Translations under genes and position numbers: made by a program
Shown here: positions 16,991-26,446 of the stretch, piece by piece
Numbering within the stretch: position 1 is the stretch's first letter
Layout of the letters: each line of letters starts with the position of its first letter
Notes under the pieces: generated by a model
The model's input: only the letters and a program-made list of their open reading frames with translations
What the model was told of the DNA's origin: nothing
Databases searched by the model: none
DNA from: Hugenholtzia roseola DSM 9546
GTDB lineage: Bacteria; Bacteroidota; Bacteroidia; Cytophagales; Bernardetiaceae
Direction: 5' to 3'
Assembly: GCF_000422585.1 (NCBI RefSeq)
Contig: NZ_KE383882.1
Span: forward strand, 132,067 to 196,066
Length of the DNA: 64,000 bases

Positions 16991-19900
16991 ATGAAAATGG
17001 TTGGTCTTATAGATTTTCTTTCGCGCTTTTCGGGCGAAAAGAAAAATCAAAAACAACACAAAAAAATATGGGACAAACAAATTGGCTCTTCCCTGACGCA
17101 GGCACAAAAAAGATTGTTTCTTTTCTGTCTTGCTATTTTTTCGGTTTTGATGCCAAAAGTAGAAGCGCAGACCCTTCCCAACCCCGATATTGTGCGCGTG
17201 CCAAACAAACTCATGGTCAAGATAAAGAGAAATGCCTTAGGGAGCAGTGCCGACCATTCGCCTGAAACGCTTGCCAAATCTGTGGGCTTTTTGCAGACCC
17301 TTGAAAAGGGGGCAGGTGTGGCTTTGGAGCGCATCGACAACAAGTATGCCCAGATGACGGCAGCCAATTATGCGAGCCTTTCGCCAGAAAAACGAAAATT
17401 GGCGCAAGAAATTGCGTTATACAATCTCTATGAAATTACACTTTCCTCCGAGCAAGATTTAGACCGCGCCCTGCAAAACTATGCCGCCCAAAGTTGGGTA
17501 GAATACGCCGAACCGATTTATACGCACCAACTTATGCTTTCGCCGCCGCCACCTTTCATACCCAACGACCCTTCTATCGGCAGCCAATGGCATCTGAATC
17601 GCTGCCAAGTCTATGACGCTTGGGGGCTACATCAGGGCGACACAAGCGTTGTAGTGGGAATTATTGATACAGGCATCAAATACGACCACATAGATTTAGA
17701 TGGTGCTATGAAGTACAATCACGCCGAGCGATATGGCGTTTTGGGCGTAGATGATGATGGCAATGGTTTTGTAGATGATTCTTTGGGCTATAATTTTGGC
17801 GATATGAACCCCAATTCCTTCGAAGTTCACAATCATGGCACTGCCGTAGCAGGCATGGCGGCTTGTGAAACCAATAACGGCGTAGGAATTGCTGCGGTAG
17901 GAAATAAAGTACGCCTGATGCCTTTGCGCGTTATGAACGTTTTGGGTCAGATTGTCAATACTTATGATGCCATTTTGTATGGAGCTGAAAATGGCTGTAC
18001 CGTCTTAAATCTATCTTTGGGCAGACCTAATTTGGGCTTTCAATGGGAGCAGGATATTATCACCTATGTAACGTTGGTAAAAAATGTTTCCGTAGTAGCA
18101 GCAGCAGGCAATACGACCGCAGAATGGGATTTCTACCCCGCTTCCTACAAATACGCTCTTTCTGTGGTGCATACCAATTCTGCCGACCAAAGGCATAGTC
18201 CCGGCACGTTTAGCACCAATATAGACCTTATGGCACCGGGTAGGCAGGTCTTCACGACGCGCTTTACAGGTGCTTACGTGAGCGCAACAGGCTCTTCCTT
18301 TGCTTCGCCCATGGCGGCAGGCGCAGTCGCGCTGGTGCGCTCGGCTTTCCCCGAACTAAACGCCATGCAAGCCAATATGCTCGTCCGCGCCACTACCGAC
18401 AACACTTATGGCATTGCGGCAAATGCAGCCTTTGTGGAAAAATTAGGCACAGGCAGGCTCAATGTTTTCAAAGCATTGTCTTTGCGGAATACCGCCAAAA
18501 GTATCCGCGTAGATGAGATTTACCCCCAAACCGCACAGGCAGGTTATATTTTTTCGGGCGATACCGTAACGCTGCACGCCGATTTTATCAATTATCTCAA
18601 TCCTACCACCAACGCCGCCGTAACGGTTTCTACCAATTCCCCTTTCCTTACTTTTTTAGATGATACCTTTTCTTTGGGTGCAATGGCAGAAATGCAACTC
18701 AAAGGGACACAAACGCCAAATTTGCCCTTCCGATTTGTAGTAGCCGCTGACGCGCCCAATGACTTAACGGTCAAGTTGCGCTTCGAATTTACAGACGTAG
18801 GGGGTTATACCGATTATCAATACCTCCCCATTCGCATCAATTCGGGCTTTATCAATGTGGATTTTAATAGAATCAGCCTCACTGTAAGCGGAAATAGCCG
18901 ACAAGGGCATTACGACCTCTACAATTCACAAGGCATGGGCATCAATTTCAACGGACAAAAGGTATTGAACGAAGGCGGCTTAATCGTCGCTCTGAATCCT
19001 ACCCAAGTTTCGAACAATGTCCTGACAAATCTGCCTACTATCATCAAAGATGAGGACTTTAAGATGCTCGAATCGCCCCACCTGACGGCGCAAGAGCCTT
19101 TTTATACCGAAGCGCAGACCCTCTATACCGATACCGTAGGCGCAGCTCCGCCTGTGGGAATTGCAGTAAAACAAATAGTGAGAGGTAAAACCAATACGCC
19201 TCATCATCAATACGTTATCGTAGAATATGAAATTGAAAATCTGACGGGTAGCCTGCAAGATTCGATGTTAGTAGGTCTGTACTTAGATTGGGACATTCAA
19301 AACAAAAGCAATAATTTAGCCGACTGGGACAACACACGTGGCATGGGCTATGTCTATCAGGCAGGGGGCTTGCATGCAGGAGTCAAGATGTTGGAAAACA
19401 CGCCACGCACTTACTTTGCCCTCGACCTAACCAATGTCGGCGGCAGCAACATAAATGTAACAGACGGCTTTTTGCGCTCCGAAAAATTCTCGACCCTTTC
19501 ACAGCGGGTAGGACGCACACAGGCAGGTTTTTCGGTTAGTGGCAACGATGTTGCGCATGTAGTTGGGACGGTACTTTTCAATTTCCTACCCAATGAAAAA
19601 AGGACAGTGCGCTTTGCCCTTGCCATTTCGAATACCTTAGCGCAGGTTAGAAATTTCATCGACGGCGCAACGATAGCAGAAAATCCACAAACCTCTCTTA
19701 GCCCTACCCCCGAAGTAGATAGCACCTTTTGCGGCAATCCTCCTTATACGATTGCGCCTAATGGGGGTACAAATTTTAGGTTTTATAGGCACGACAATAC
19801 CGAAACACCTGTTCATATCGGAACGACCTACAATCTGCCTGATAGCGAACTGGGCGAACTCTATTACATCACTTGTGTAGATTCTACCTTAGAAGGAGGC

Positions 19901-21904
19901 TATAAAGCGGCGCGTTTTTATGCAGGAACAGGCACGAATGTCGCCATTGTGTCGGCTTCTCTCTTTAATAAGACCGATTCGAGTGCGATGAATTTTTATG
20001 GATTAAGTGCCAATGCCGTATCTTGGACTTGGTCTTTTGGCGATGGATTTGGCTCTTCCCAACAAAACCCTTCCCATGCCTACGCGCAGGCAGGCACTTA
20101 CACCGTAACGCTTACAGTGGTAGATGCCATAGGCTGCTCGGCTACTACTTCAAAAGTGGTTACGGTAATAGACCGTCCCGCACCGCCTACCTTACAGAGG
20201 CTCTATACTGCTTGTTGGCAACAGCCCATTTTGCTCACACAGCCTTCGCTCAATATTTTGAGGCTTTATGATAAAAACAACCCTTCTATTCTTTTGCAGG
20301 AGTCGGATTCGCTTTGGATAGATGACCCACTGCTGACGCAGGTACTGGTTACACAAGTTGTAAATGGTTATGAAAGTTTGCCTATGGAAGTTCGCATCAC
20401 GCGCTCTTTGCTAAACCCTGAATTTGATGCCATTCCACAATACGATACCATTTTGTTTTCTGATGTCGTCTTTATAGACCGCACCGAAAGCCGCAATTTC
20501 ATTACCCTAAGAGAGTGGAATTTTGGCGATGGCTCACCTTTGGCGTATGGCTCACAGGTCTATCACGAATATGCACAGGAAGGCGACTATGAAGTTACGC
20601 TTCGCGTGCGCGACAATTTGGGTTGTGTTTCTGTTCTCAAACGTGTCTATAAAGTAGGTAGGAAAAGCCCCACGCCTATTTTTCCGCTTCTTTCCTACAA
20701 ATGCAAAGGCGAGCCTTTTACGATTGCACCTACCAACGGCATCATTTTCAGATTTTACCGAAACCCAAATGATACAGAGCCTTTTCATATCGGTAGGAAT
20801 TATGCTATTCCTATGCCTACCGAAGGCAGATTTACCGTTTGGGTGAGCAATATGGACAATAGAATAGAAAGCGATAAGGTCAAAATTGAAGTGGTCTTCC
20901 GCCAAGCAGTGGCAAATTTTGCAGTAGAGCGCGAAGTAAATTTAGATGAAAACCGTCCCTTACAATTTCGCGACGAAAGCCAATTAGCGCGTCAGTGGTT
21001 TTGGGAATTTGGTGATGGCAATACCGCCACCGAGCGAAATCCTGCCCATACCTACGCTGCACAAGGCATTTATACCGTCCGCCTGACCATGACCGACGTA
21101 GATGGTTGTGTTGGGATAGCTGAAAAAGTAGTTACGGCTTTTCGCCGCTCGCCCATGCCGACATTGGCTGATAGAACCATTTGTAGGGGCGATTCTATTC
21201 GCCTAACGCCGCAGGGTGGTACAAATTTCCGTTTCTATGACTCCGAATTTAGCAGCACTCCCATTCACCAAGGGCGTTTTTATGATTTGGGTTGGATTTT
21301 CGAAGAAAAAACCCTTTTCGTAACTAATATCGACTCTATGATAGAAAGTCCTGCCAAAAGGATACGTATTCAATTTTCCAAACCTAAGAGCGACTTTCAA
21401 ATGAGTCGCGATACCATCAATCGCTTTTATAGAGATACCTTAGTCTTAGAAAATCGCAGTGAAAGGGCTTTGAATTGGTATTGGTTCTTTGGCGATGGCA
21501 GAATGAGCCAAGAGGAAAATCCACGCCTTACCTATGAAGCCGCAGGCGAGTATCAAATCGACCTCATTACACAAGACCTGCTCGGCTGCACCGATACGCT
21601 TTCGCGCCATATCACCGTCTTGGATACGCCTATCATCAGTGCTGTGGAAGATGGTAAGTATGCCATCTTGATTTACCCAAATCCTACGCGCGACATTTTG
21701 CAGGTGTATATCGATAGCGAAAAAGCGCAAGAAACTTACATTGTCTTCACAGACCAAACGGGCAAGGAAATTATACTTACCTCAAAAGAATTGGTCAAGG
21801 GCAAACAATACACTTTCGACTTAGGACTTTTGGCGGCAGGTATTTATCACCTACAAATACGCCTGCCCGATGCTATCATTCATAGGAAGATTCTCAAATT
21901 GTAG
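16991..21904 (+). CDS. Secreted S8 subtilisin-like protease with four Ig-like/PKD modules and a type IX sorting domain
   Basis: From ATG 16991 it has 1637 residues (numbers below are in this frame). A basic N-terminus leads to a signal peptide (LFLFCLAIFSVLMPKVEAQ) ending at about 60. The S8 domain spans about 190-500 with a complete triad: Asp226 (GIIDTG), His282 (NHGTAVAG), Ser436 (TGSSFASPMAAG) and the oxyanion Asn374 (AAAGN). A beta-rich linker follows. Then four repeats alternate an Ig-like segment (TNFRFY pattern) with a PKD domain; the PKD cores are WSFGDG, WNFGDGS, WEFGDG and WFFGDG. The last 85 residues (ILIYPNPTRDILQVYI...) are a type A sorting domain. It is a likely PorV client, acting outside or on the cell surface. 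No protease inhibitor is adjacent. Confidence 0.93.
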   Translation: MKMVGLIDFLSRFSGEKKNQKQHKKIWDKQIGSSLTQAQKRLFLFCLAIFSVLMPKVEAQTLPNPDIVRVPNKLMVKIKRNALGSSADHSPETLAKSVGFLQTLEKGAGVALERIDNKYAQMTAANYASLSPEKRKLAQEIALYNLYEITLSSEQDLDRALQNYAAQSWVEYAEPIYTHQLMLSPPPPFIPNDPSIGSQWHLNRCQVYDAWGLHQGDTSVVVGIIDTGIKYDHIDLDGAMKYNHAERYGVLGVDDDGNGFVDDSLGYNFGDMNPNSFEVHNHGTAVAGMAACETNNGVGIAAVGNKVRLMPLRVMNVLGQIVNTYDAILYGAENGCTVLNLSLGRPNLGFQWEQDIITYVTLVKNVSVVAAAGNTTAEWDFYPASYKYALSVVHTNSADQRHSPGTFSTNIDLMAPGRQVFTTRFTGAYVSATGSSFASPMAAGAVALVRSAFPELNAMQANMLVRATTDNTYGIAANAAFVEKLGTGRLNVFKALSLRNTAKSIRVDEIYPQTAQAGYIFSGDTVTLHADFINYLNPTTNAAVTVSTNSPFLTFLDDTFSLGAMAEMQLKGTQTPNLPFRFVVAADAPNDLTVKLRFEFTDVGGYTDYQYLPIRINSGFINVDFNRISLTVSGNSRQGHYDLYNSQGMGINFNGQKVLNEGGLIVALNPTQVSNNVLTNLPTIIKDEDFKMLESPHLTAQEPFYTEAQTLYTDTVGAAPPVGIAVKQIVRGKTNTPHHQYVIVEYEIENLTGSLQDSMLVGLYLDWDIQNKSNNLADWDNTRGMGYVYQAGGLHAGVKMLENTPRTYFALDLTNVGGSNINVTDGFLRSEKFSTLSQRVGRTQAGFSVSGNDVAHVVGTVLFNFLPNEKRTVRFALAISNTLAQVRNFIDGATIAENPQTSLSPTPEVDSTFCGNPPYTIAPNGGTNFRFYRHDNTETPVHIGTTYNLPDSELGELYYITCVDSTLEGGYKAARFYAGTGTNVAIVSASLFNKTDSSAMNFYGLSANAVSWTWSFGDGFGSSQQNPSHAYAQAGTYTVTLTVVDAIGCSATTSKVVTVIDRPAPPTLQRLYTACWQQPILLTQPSLNILRLYDKNNPSILLQESDSLWIDDPLLTQVLVTQVVNGYESLPMEVRITRSLLNPEFDAIPQYDTILFSDVVFIDRTESRNFITLREWNFGDGSPLAYGSQVYHEYAQEGDYEVTLRVRDNLGCVSVLKRVYKVGRKSPTPIFPLLSYKCKGEPFTIAPTNGIIFRFYRNPNDTEPFHIGRNYAIPMPTEGRFTVWVSNMDNRIESDKVKIEVVFRQAVANFAVEREVNLDENRPLQFRDESQLARQWFWEFGDGNTATERNPAHTYAAQGIYTVRLTMTDVDGCVGIAEKVVTAFRRSPMPTLADRTICRGDSIRLTPQGGTNFRFYDSEFSSTPIHQGRFYDLGWIFEEKTLFVTNIDSMIESPAKRIRIQFSKPKSDFQMSRDTINRFYRDTLVLENRSERALNWYWFFGDGRMSQEENPRLTYEAAGEYQIDLITQDLLGCTDTLSRHITVLDTPIISAVEDGKYAILIYPNPTRDILQVYIDSEKAQETYIVFTDQTGKEIILTSKELVKGKQYTFDLGLLAAGIYHLQIRLPDAIIHRKILKL

Positions 21905-21956
21905 CAAGAGAATCAAAATAAAAGAAATAGGCTCGACAATTTTCAGCTCTCATATA

Positions 21957-21984
21957 GTAGCACGAAGCTCCAGCTTCGTGCGAA
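21957..21984. repeat. Palindromic repeat, family 2 (GAAGCTCCAGCTTC)
   Basis: GCACGAAGCTCCAGCTTCGTGC at 21960-21981, here given as two arms around CC, forms a 10-base stem. The same core recurs three times at 63.4-63.8 kb. It directly precedes a family 1 repeat. Confidence 0.75.
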
Positions 21985-21990
21985 ATACCC

Positions 21991-22075
21991 TTTGTAGGGA
22001 CAAGGCAGTGCCTTGTCCGAAATTAGGTTGAAAAAAATTTTACAACACAAGTTTTTTGTAGAATCCAACATTCAT
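21991..22075 (-). repeat. Dispersed intergenic repeat, family 1, partial copy
   Basis: Reverse-orientation core GGACAAGGCAGTGCCTTGTCC at 21998-22018, followed by a shortened remainder ending around TTTTTTGTAGAATCCAACAT. It lies between the convergent subtilase and TonB-dependent receptor genes. Confidence 0.75.
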
Positions 22076-22080
22076 CGGAT

Positions 22081-24363
22081 TTAGAACAAAAGCCTTAGAT
22101 TTGCCCATAAGGTTCTGCCTTCCCAAGCAGGCGTACCGGGCGAAACATCGGGACCTCCTGCATTGCTATTCATTGGGTAGAGCGATTGCATATTGAGCAG
22201 ATTTTTAACATTTAGCGTCCAAGTCAATCGTGTGGAGATTTCCCAATTCAAACCTGCATTGAACAATAGACCACCTTCCGACACACTGCCTATGGGCGAG
22301 TACCAGCGGCTATACCAGAGGGCATGAAGGGCAAAACCCAACTTTTTCATTGGCTTATAGTGCAGGTGAGCGCGTATGATATTTTCGGGATAGGCTTTGA
22401 AATGTAATTCTCCACTTTCATTTGCAGCTAAATACATACTGTTTTGGTTCTGTGCCAATTCGCGCTGTGCCTGTGTAGCACCCAACACGCGCACCCAAGC
22501 CTGCGAGAGGCGTAGGCTCAAATTTTGCGCCTTATTTTGGTAAGAAAGGGTGCTTTCTGCCCCTATCTGATTGAAGGCACCTGGTGTATTTTTGAAAAAC
22601 CAAAAGCCATTCCAATCGCCTGCGACATCTGTTCCGATAGCGGTTAGTGGCATCTGATTAGGGTCGCGATAAATGACCCCTACATCAATTACGTTTGAGA
22701 TGCGGTTGAAAAAGAGTACGGTATTAAACTGAAAAGAAGACGAAATTTGATAAGAAAGAGCCGCTTCTATGTTGTGCATGCGTTCGGGCAAAGTGGTAGG
22801 AATGTTGCGCTCCATCTGCAAGCCATCTTGCCCTGCTCCGCCAATGGCAGCCGTTTCCACACGATTGTAGTTTTCGGCACGCAAGAAGCCATCTAAGCGG
22901 TAGCCACCTGTGTAATGCAGCCCCACTGCTCCCCTAAAACCAGCCTGATAGGAAAGGCGCAGTTGCCATTTTTCTTTTGGGCTATAAATAGCACCGACAC
23001 GCGGCGAAAGGTTGTTGCCCCAAAAGGGGTGATTGTCGTAACGCAGGGCAGCAAAAAGGTCGAGCTTATCGTTGGGACTGTACAGATTTTCTGCAAAGAG
23101 GCTTATCAGGTGAATATCCTTACGAAAGCCCATCGTAAGGGAATCGTTGGCGGTGATAGGGTCGAAAGTGCCGATGACGTTGGCGATAAAGTTATTGTTT
23201 TGCGCATTGGCTTTTCCCATCTCAAAGCGTTTGACCTCTGCCCCTATCGCGATTTTGTTTTTGGCAATCCATTCATTTGCGGTAAGCAAAATTTTACCTC
23301 CAAAACGGTCTTCGCGCGTGCCGCCCATAGCAGTACCGACGACGGAATAGAGCGCAAATAGGTCTTTTTGGTAGGAAAGGTCGGCTTGAAGCAGCAGGCG
23401 TGCGGTTAGGTTTTTTCTATACGAACCTGTAATGGCGGTTAGACTCTGATTGAAGACATTTCTATCGCGAAAGAAATTGTATAAATCGCGGGTTTGATTG
23501 GTATGTAAAGCGTTGAGTGTGAAATCTTTATAGCTCAAAACCCCAACCATTGTAACATTTTCCGCCCTTTTTAGGCGCAAGCCAATATCGGCGACCTGCC
23601 CACCTGCATAGCCTTGATTGTTTTGTGCAACTGTCCAGCCCTCGCGCCTAAGCGTTTGTCCTTCATAACGGTTTGTGGAAAGATAGAAATAACTTTTTAG
23701 CTCGTGCGTATTTACCTGCACATCAGCACTGCCATGCAGGAAAGTATTTTGCCCAACGCCAATATTCATGCTGCCCTGCGCCAAACTTTGTTGGTTGTTT
23801 AAATCATTGCCCTGTCGAGTAATGATATTGATAACGCCCAAAAGCGCACCCTGCCCCAAAGTAACCGAACCAGCCCCTCTGATGACTTCAATGCGCTCGA
23901 TGTAGTCGAAGTTGGCGGAATTGAGAATGGCATCGGCAGGACCCCAAAAAAATTCAGTGTTGAGGCTTTGTCCGTTGATGAGCAGCAGCACCTTCGAATT
24001 GTTGTCGGGAGCTAATCCGCGAAAGCCAGCAATGACATCATCTTGGTCTTCTACCAGAAAAAAACCGGGTACAAAGAGCATCAGGGCTTCGGAAAGGGTA
24101 CGTGCGCCCGAAGTGTGCAGCCATTGGCGCGAAATTGTGGTTACGGAAGCTGGTTGTTTTTCCGAACTTTGCAGCAGATTCGAAGCCACAGTTACGCTTT
24201 TTTGACTTTGGGTAGGATTTGAAAAATCTTCTAATGAAAATTGATATAGGTTTGAATTTTGTTGGTCTTGGGCGGAAAGCACAGCGATAGCACTCAAACC
24301 CCAAAGGAGAAACAAAAAAAGTGAAACCCTCAAAAATGTGGTAGGACTTGTAAAAGTTGACAT
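22081..24363 (-). CDS. TonB-dependent outer-membrane receptor
   Basis: A 760-residue receptor. Signal peptide FLFLLWGLSAIAVLSAQ, then the plug domain (RTLSEALMLFVPGFFLVEDQ, VIAGFRGLAPDNNSKVLLLI, ERIEVIRGAGSVTLGQGALL, GVINIITRQG) and a 22-stranded barrel ending ...TLWANLRLLF with the terminal aromatic residue expected of outer-membrane proteins. It lacks the SusC-type N-terminal CarboxypepD-like domain and has no SusD neighbour. It therefore looks like a siderophore, cobalamin or small-ligand importer rather than a glycan receptor. The ligand cannot be told from sequence. Confidence 0.93.
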   Translation of the reverse strand: MSTFTSPTTFLRVSLFLFLLWGLSAIAVLSAQDQQNSNLYQFSLEDFSNPTQSQKSVTVASNLLQSSEKQPASVTTISRQWLHTSGARTLSEALMLFVPGFFLVEDQDDVIAGFRGLAPDNNSKVLLLINGQSLNTEFFWGPADAILNSANFDYIERIEVIRGAGSVTLGQGALLGVINIITRQGNDLNNQQSLAQGSMNIGVGQNTFLHGSADVQVNTHELKSYFYLSTNRYEGQTLRREGWTVAQNNQGYAGGQVADIGLRLKRAENVTMVGVLSYKDFTLNALHTNQTRDLYNFFRDRNVFNQSLTAITGSYRKNLTARLLLQADLSYQKDLFALYSVVGTAMGGTREDRFGGKILLTANEWIAKNKIAIGAEVKRFEMGKANAQNNNFIANVIGTFDPITANDSLTMGFRKDIHLISLFAENLYSPNDKLDLFAALRYDNHPFWGNNLSPRVGAIYSPKEKWQLRLSYQAGFRGAVGLHYTGGYRLDGFLRAENYNRVETAAIGGAGQDGLQMERNIPTTLPERMHNIEAALSYQISSSFQFNTVLFFNRISNVIDVGVIYRDPNQMPLTAIGTDVAGDWNGFWFFKNTPGAFNQIGAESTLSYQNKAQNLSLRLSQAWVRVLGATQAQRELAQNQNSMYLAANESGELHFKAYPENIIRAHLHYKPMKKLGFALHALWYSRWYSPIGSVSEGGLLFNAGLNWEISTRLTWTLNVKNLLNMQSLYPMNSNAGGPDVSPGTPAWEGRTLWANLRLLF

Positions 24364-24685
24364 AATGAAATTAGGGGTTCTTTAATTTGGTGTGAAGTCT
24401 AAGTTGCAAAATTTTTATCAAGATTCCAAACCTCGTGTATCATTTTTTTTCGGTTTGAAGCGGCAGCGGCTTAAATTTGTAAAAAAAGGGAAAAAATTAC
24501 GCGCCCAAAGCAACCTTTTAAAAAGTTTTTCGTAGCAAAGGGCTTTTTTTAGAAAAAAAATTGTATCTTGCTTATCGAAACAACCTACAGCCGTTGGTCT
24601 TGGCAAAGGACACCCTACTCGCTTTTGCCTTCAAATAAATAAGCCCTTTTGTGCCTTCCTATCACGTGCCAAAATCCGCGCTTTT
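24364..24685. other. 322-base divergent gap
   Basis: Lies between the receptor gene (reverse) and the phosphatase gene (forward). It is A/T-rich with several T runs. GTATCTTGC near 24564 is the nearest -7-like sequence for the phosphatase gene. No hairpin, repeat or coding signal was recognised. Confidence 0.35.
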
Positions 24686-25954
24686 ATGCTTCAAGAGATA
24701 ACAAACCTCAAACTCCGCCGCCGCGAATTAGAACGCAATGCGCTGATAGAAACTATCCGTTCTATCAACAACAATGCCCCCGAAGAGGCACTCTTTCGCC
24801 TTTACCACCTAACTCTGCGCTCGAATATGAGCATCTCGAAGTTTGTCTTATTTGTAAAAGACCAAACTTGGAAAGTGCGTGCGTGGCATCAAAGCGGAGA
24901 GCAGCAGGCTAATTATCAGGGGGCGGAACTACCTGAAAGCGTATTGGCGGTACGTGAGCCTATTGCCTGTGCCGCGTTGGATTTAGACCTTCCTTTTAAC
25001 GATTTTTCTTACTTACTGCCTGTGCGCCACAAAACAGAAGTGTTGGCGTATCTTTTTATAGGTAGAATCCTGACCGACCATTTAGACCAAGAGGAACTCA
25101 ACGTAAGTTTAGACTATATCGAGGCACTGACCAATATTATCGTCGTGGCGGTAGAAAACAAAAAGTTGGCACGTAAGCAAAAGGAGCAAGATGCCATCAA
25201 CCAACAGCTCAAAATTGCACAAGAGGTACAGACTTTATTGCTACCCAAGACTTTGCCCCATACCGACCAAATTTCTATCCAAGCCAGCTATCAGCCACAC
25301 CACAATTTGGGAGGCGACTATTACGACTATATCCGCATAGACGAAAATCGTTTTTTGGTCTGTGTGGCAGATGTATCGGGCAAGGGCGTGCCTGCGGCTA
25401 TTTTGATGTCGAACTTTCAGGCAGGTTTGCGCACTTTGGCGCGTCAGACTGATGATTTGAAAAAAATTGTCCTTGAACTCAATAGCCTGATTATAGAAAA
25501 TTCGGGGGGTGAAAATTTTATCACCGCTTTTTTCTTTATCTATGACAAAAAGAACCATACCGCCACTTACATCAATGCAGGACACAACGCGCCCTTATTA
25601 TTTCGTAGCCAAACCGAAGTGCATAGCCTGCAAGAGGGAACTACCATTCTGGGTATTTTCAAAGACCTGCCCTTTCTAACTTTGGCGACCTTAGAAGAGA
25701 TGGACGAATTTTTACTCTTTTGTTTTACCGACGGCTTTACCGAAACCTCCAACGAAGACGGGCAGGAATTTGGCGAAGAATCGCTCATTACCTACATCAC
25801 GCGCTACTACCACCTCAATCAAGAAAAGTTGCACGAAAAGCTCTTTTCCTATCTCAATTCCTTTCGGGGAAACAATGGTTTTGCCGACGATATTACCCTG
25901 CTCTCCTGTCGAGTTTCGTTCAAAGAAAATCGCGCCAAAACACAACAAGGCTAA
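24686..25954 (+). CDS. GAF-domain PP2C/SpoIIE-type serine/threonine phosphatase
   Basis: A 422-residue cytoplasmic protein. Residues 30-160 look like a GAF-type sensory domain (SKFVLFVKDQTWKVRAWHQ, NDFSYLLPVRHKTEVLAYLF), followed by a short coiled coil (LARKQKEQDAINQQLKIAQE). The C-terminal SpoIIE/RsbU phosphatase domain carries the metal-binding residues GGDYYDY (Asp211), VADVSGKGVPAAILMSNF (Asp229), LFCFTDGFTETSNEDGQEFG and the final GFADDITLL. RsbU-like proteins dephosphorylate anti-anti-sigma proteins in partner-switching systems; no such partner is adjacent, so the target is unknown. Confidence 0.92.
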   Translation: MLQEITNLKLRRRELERNALIETIRSINNNAPEEALFRLYHLTLRSNMSISKFVLFVKDQTWKVRAWHQSGEQQANYQGAELPESVLAVREPIACAALDLDLPFNDFSYLLPVRHKTEVLAYLFIGRILTDHLDQEELNVSLDYIEALTNIIVVAVENKKLARKQKEQDAINQQLKIAQEVQTLLLPKTLPHTDQISIQASYQPHHNLGGDYYDYIRIDENRFLVCVADVSGKGVPAAILMSNFQAGLRTLARQTDDLKKIVLELNSLIIENSGGENFITAFFFIYDKKNHTATYINAGHNAPLLFRSQTEVHSLQEGTTILGIFKDLPFLTLATLEEMDEFLLFCFTDGFTETSNEDGQEFGEESLITYITRYYHLNQEKLHEKLFSYLNSFRGNNGFADDITLLSCRVSFKENRAKTQQG

Positions 25955-26446
25955 ATCTGACAACACGCAAACTTGGAAGGGCGCAGCAAAACAGCCGCTT
26001 TGAAGCGAAAATGAGCTTTTTATCTTTTTTATGATGCTAAAAATAACAGAAGTAAAAAAGTAGATTGCCCAAACTGCTCGCTTTCGTCTGCGATAACAGA
26101 AATTTTATCGCAATTTTGCCTTTTGAGGGCAAAAAAAAACGTCGAAACCTTATATTTTATCTCAAATTGCCTTAAATTTGCAGCAAACTAACTAAACCCA
26201 AAAAAAACGTTTGAGCAAGTCCCCAAAATTTGCTTTTTTTGTTTTTCAATTGGGAGTGTTGGATTTACCCTTGCTGATGCCTTGAAAGCAAATGCAGCCA
26301 AATAAATGGTGCTATCTCACCTTTACACATTTTTTTTCAAGAAAAATCGGCAAAAGGTAGAGAAAACACAAGGATTTTTTTACCTTTACATGAATTCTTG
26401 TGGAACAACTTAACTCTAATTGCTAAATTTAATCAAAATAACCTTT
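25955..26446. other. 492-base leader region upstream of the OmpA-type gene
   Basis: No coding signal was seen. Candidate -7 elements for the OmpA-type gene are TAAATTTG at 26173-26180 and TACCTTTA at 26381-26388; neither has a clear -33. If the first is used, the mRNA leader would be about 270 bases, unusually long. Confidence 0.4.

Noticed and set aside
22081..24363. A SusCD polysaccharide utilisation locus
   Set aside because: The receptor lacks the SusC N-terminal domain, and no SusD or glycoside hydrolase lies near it.
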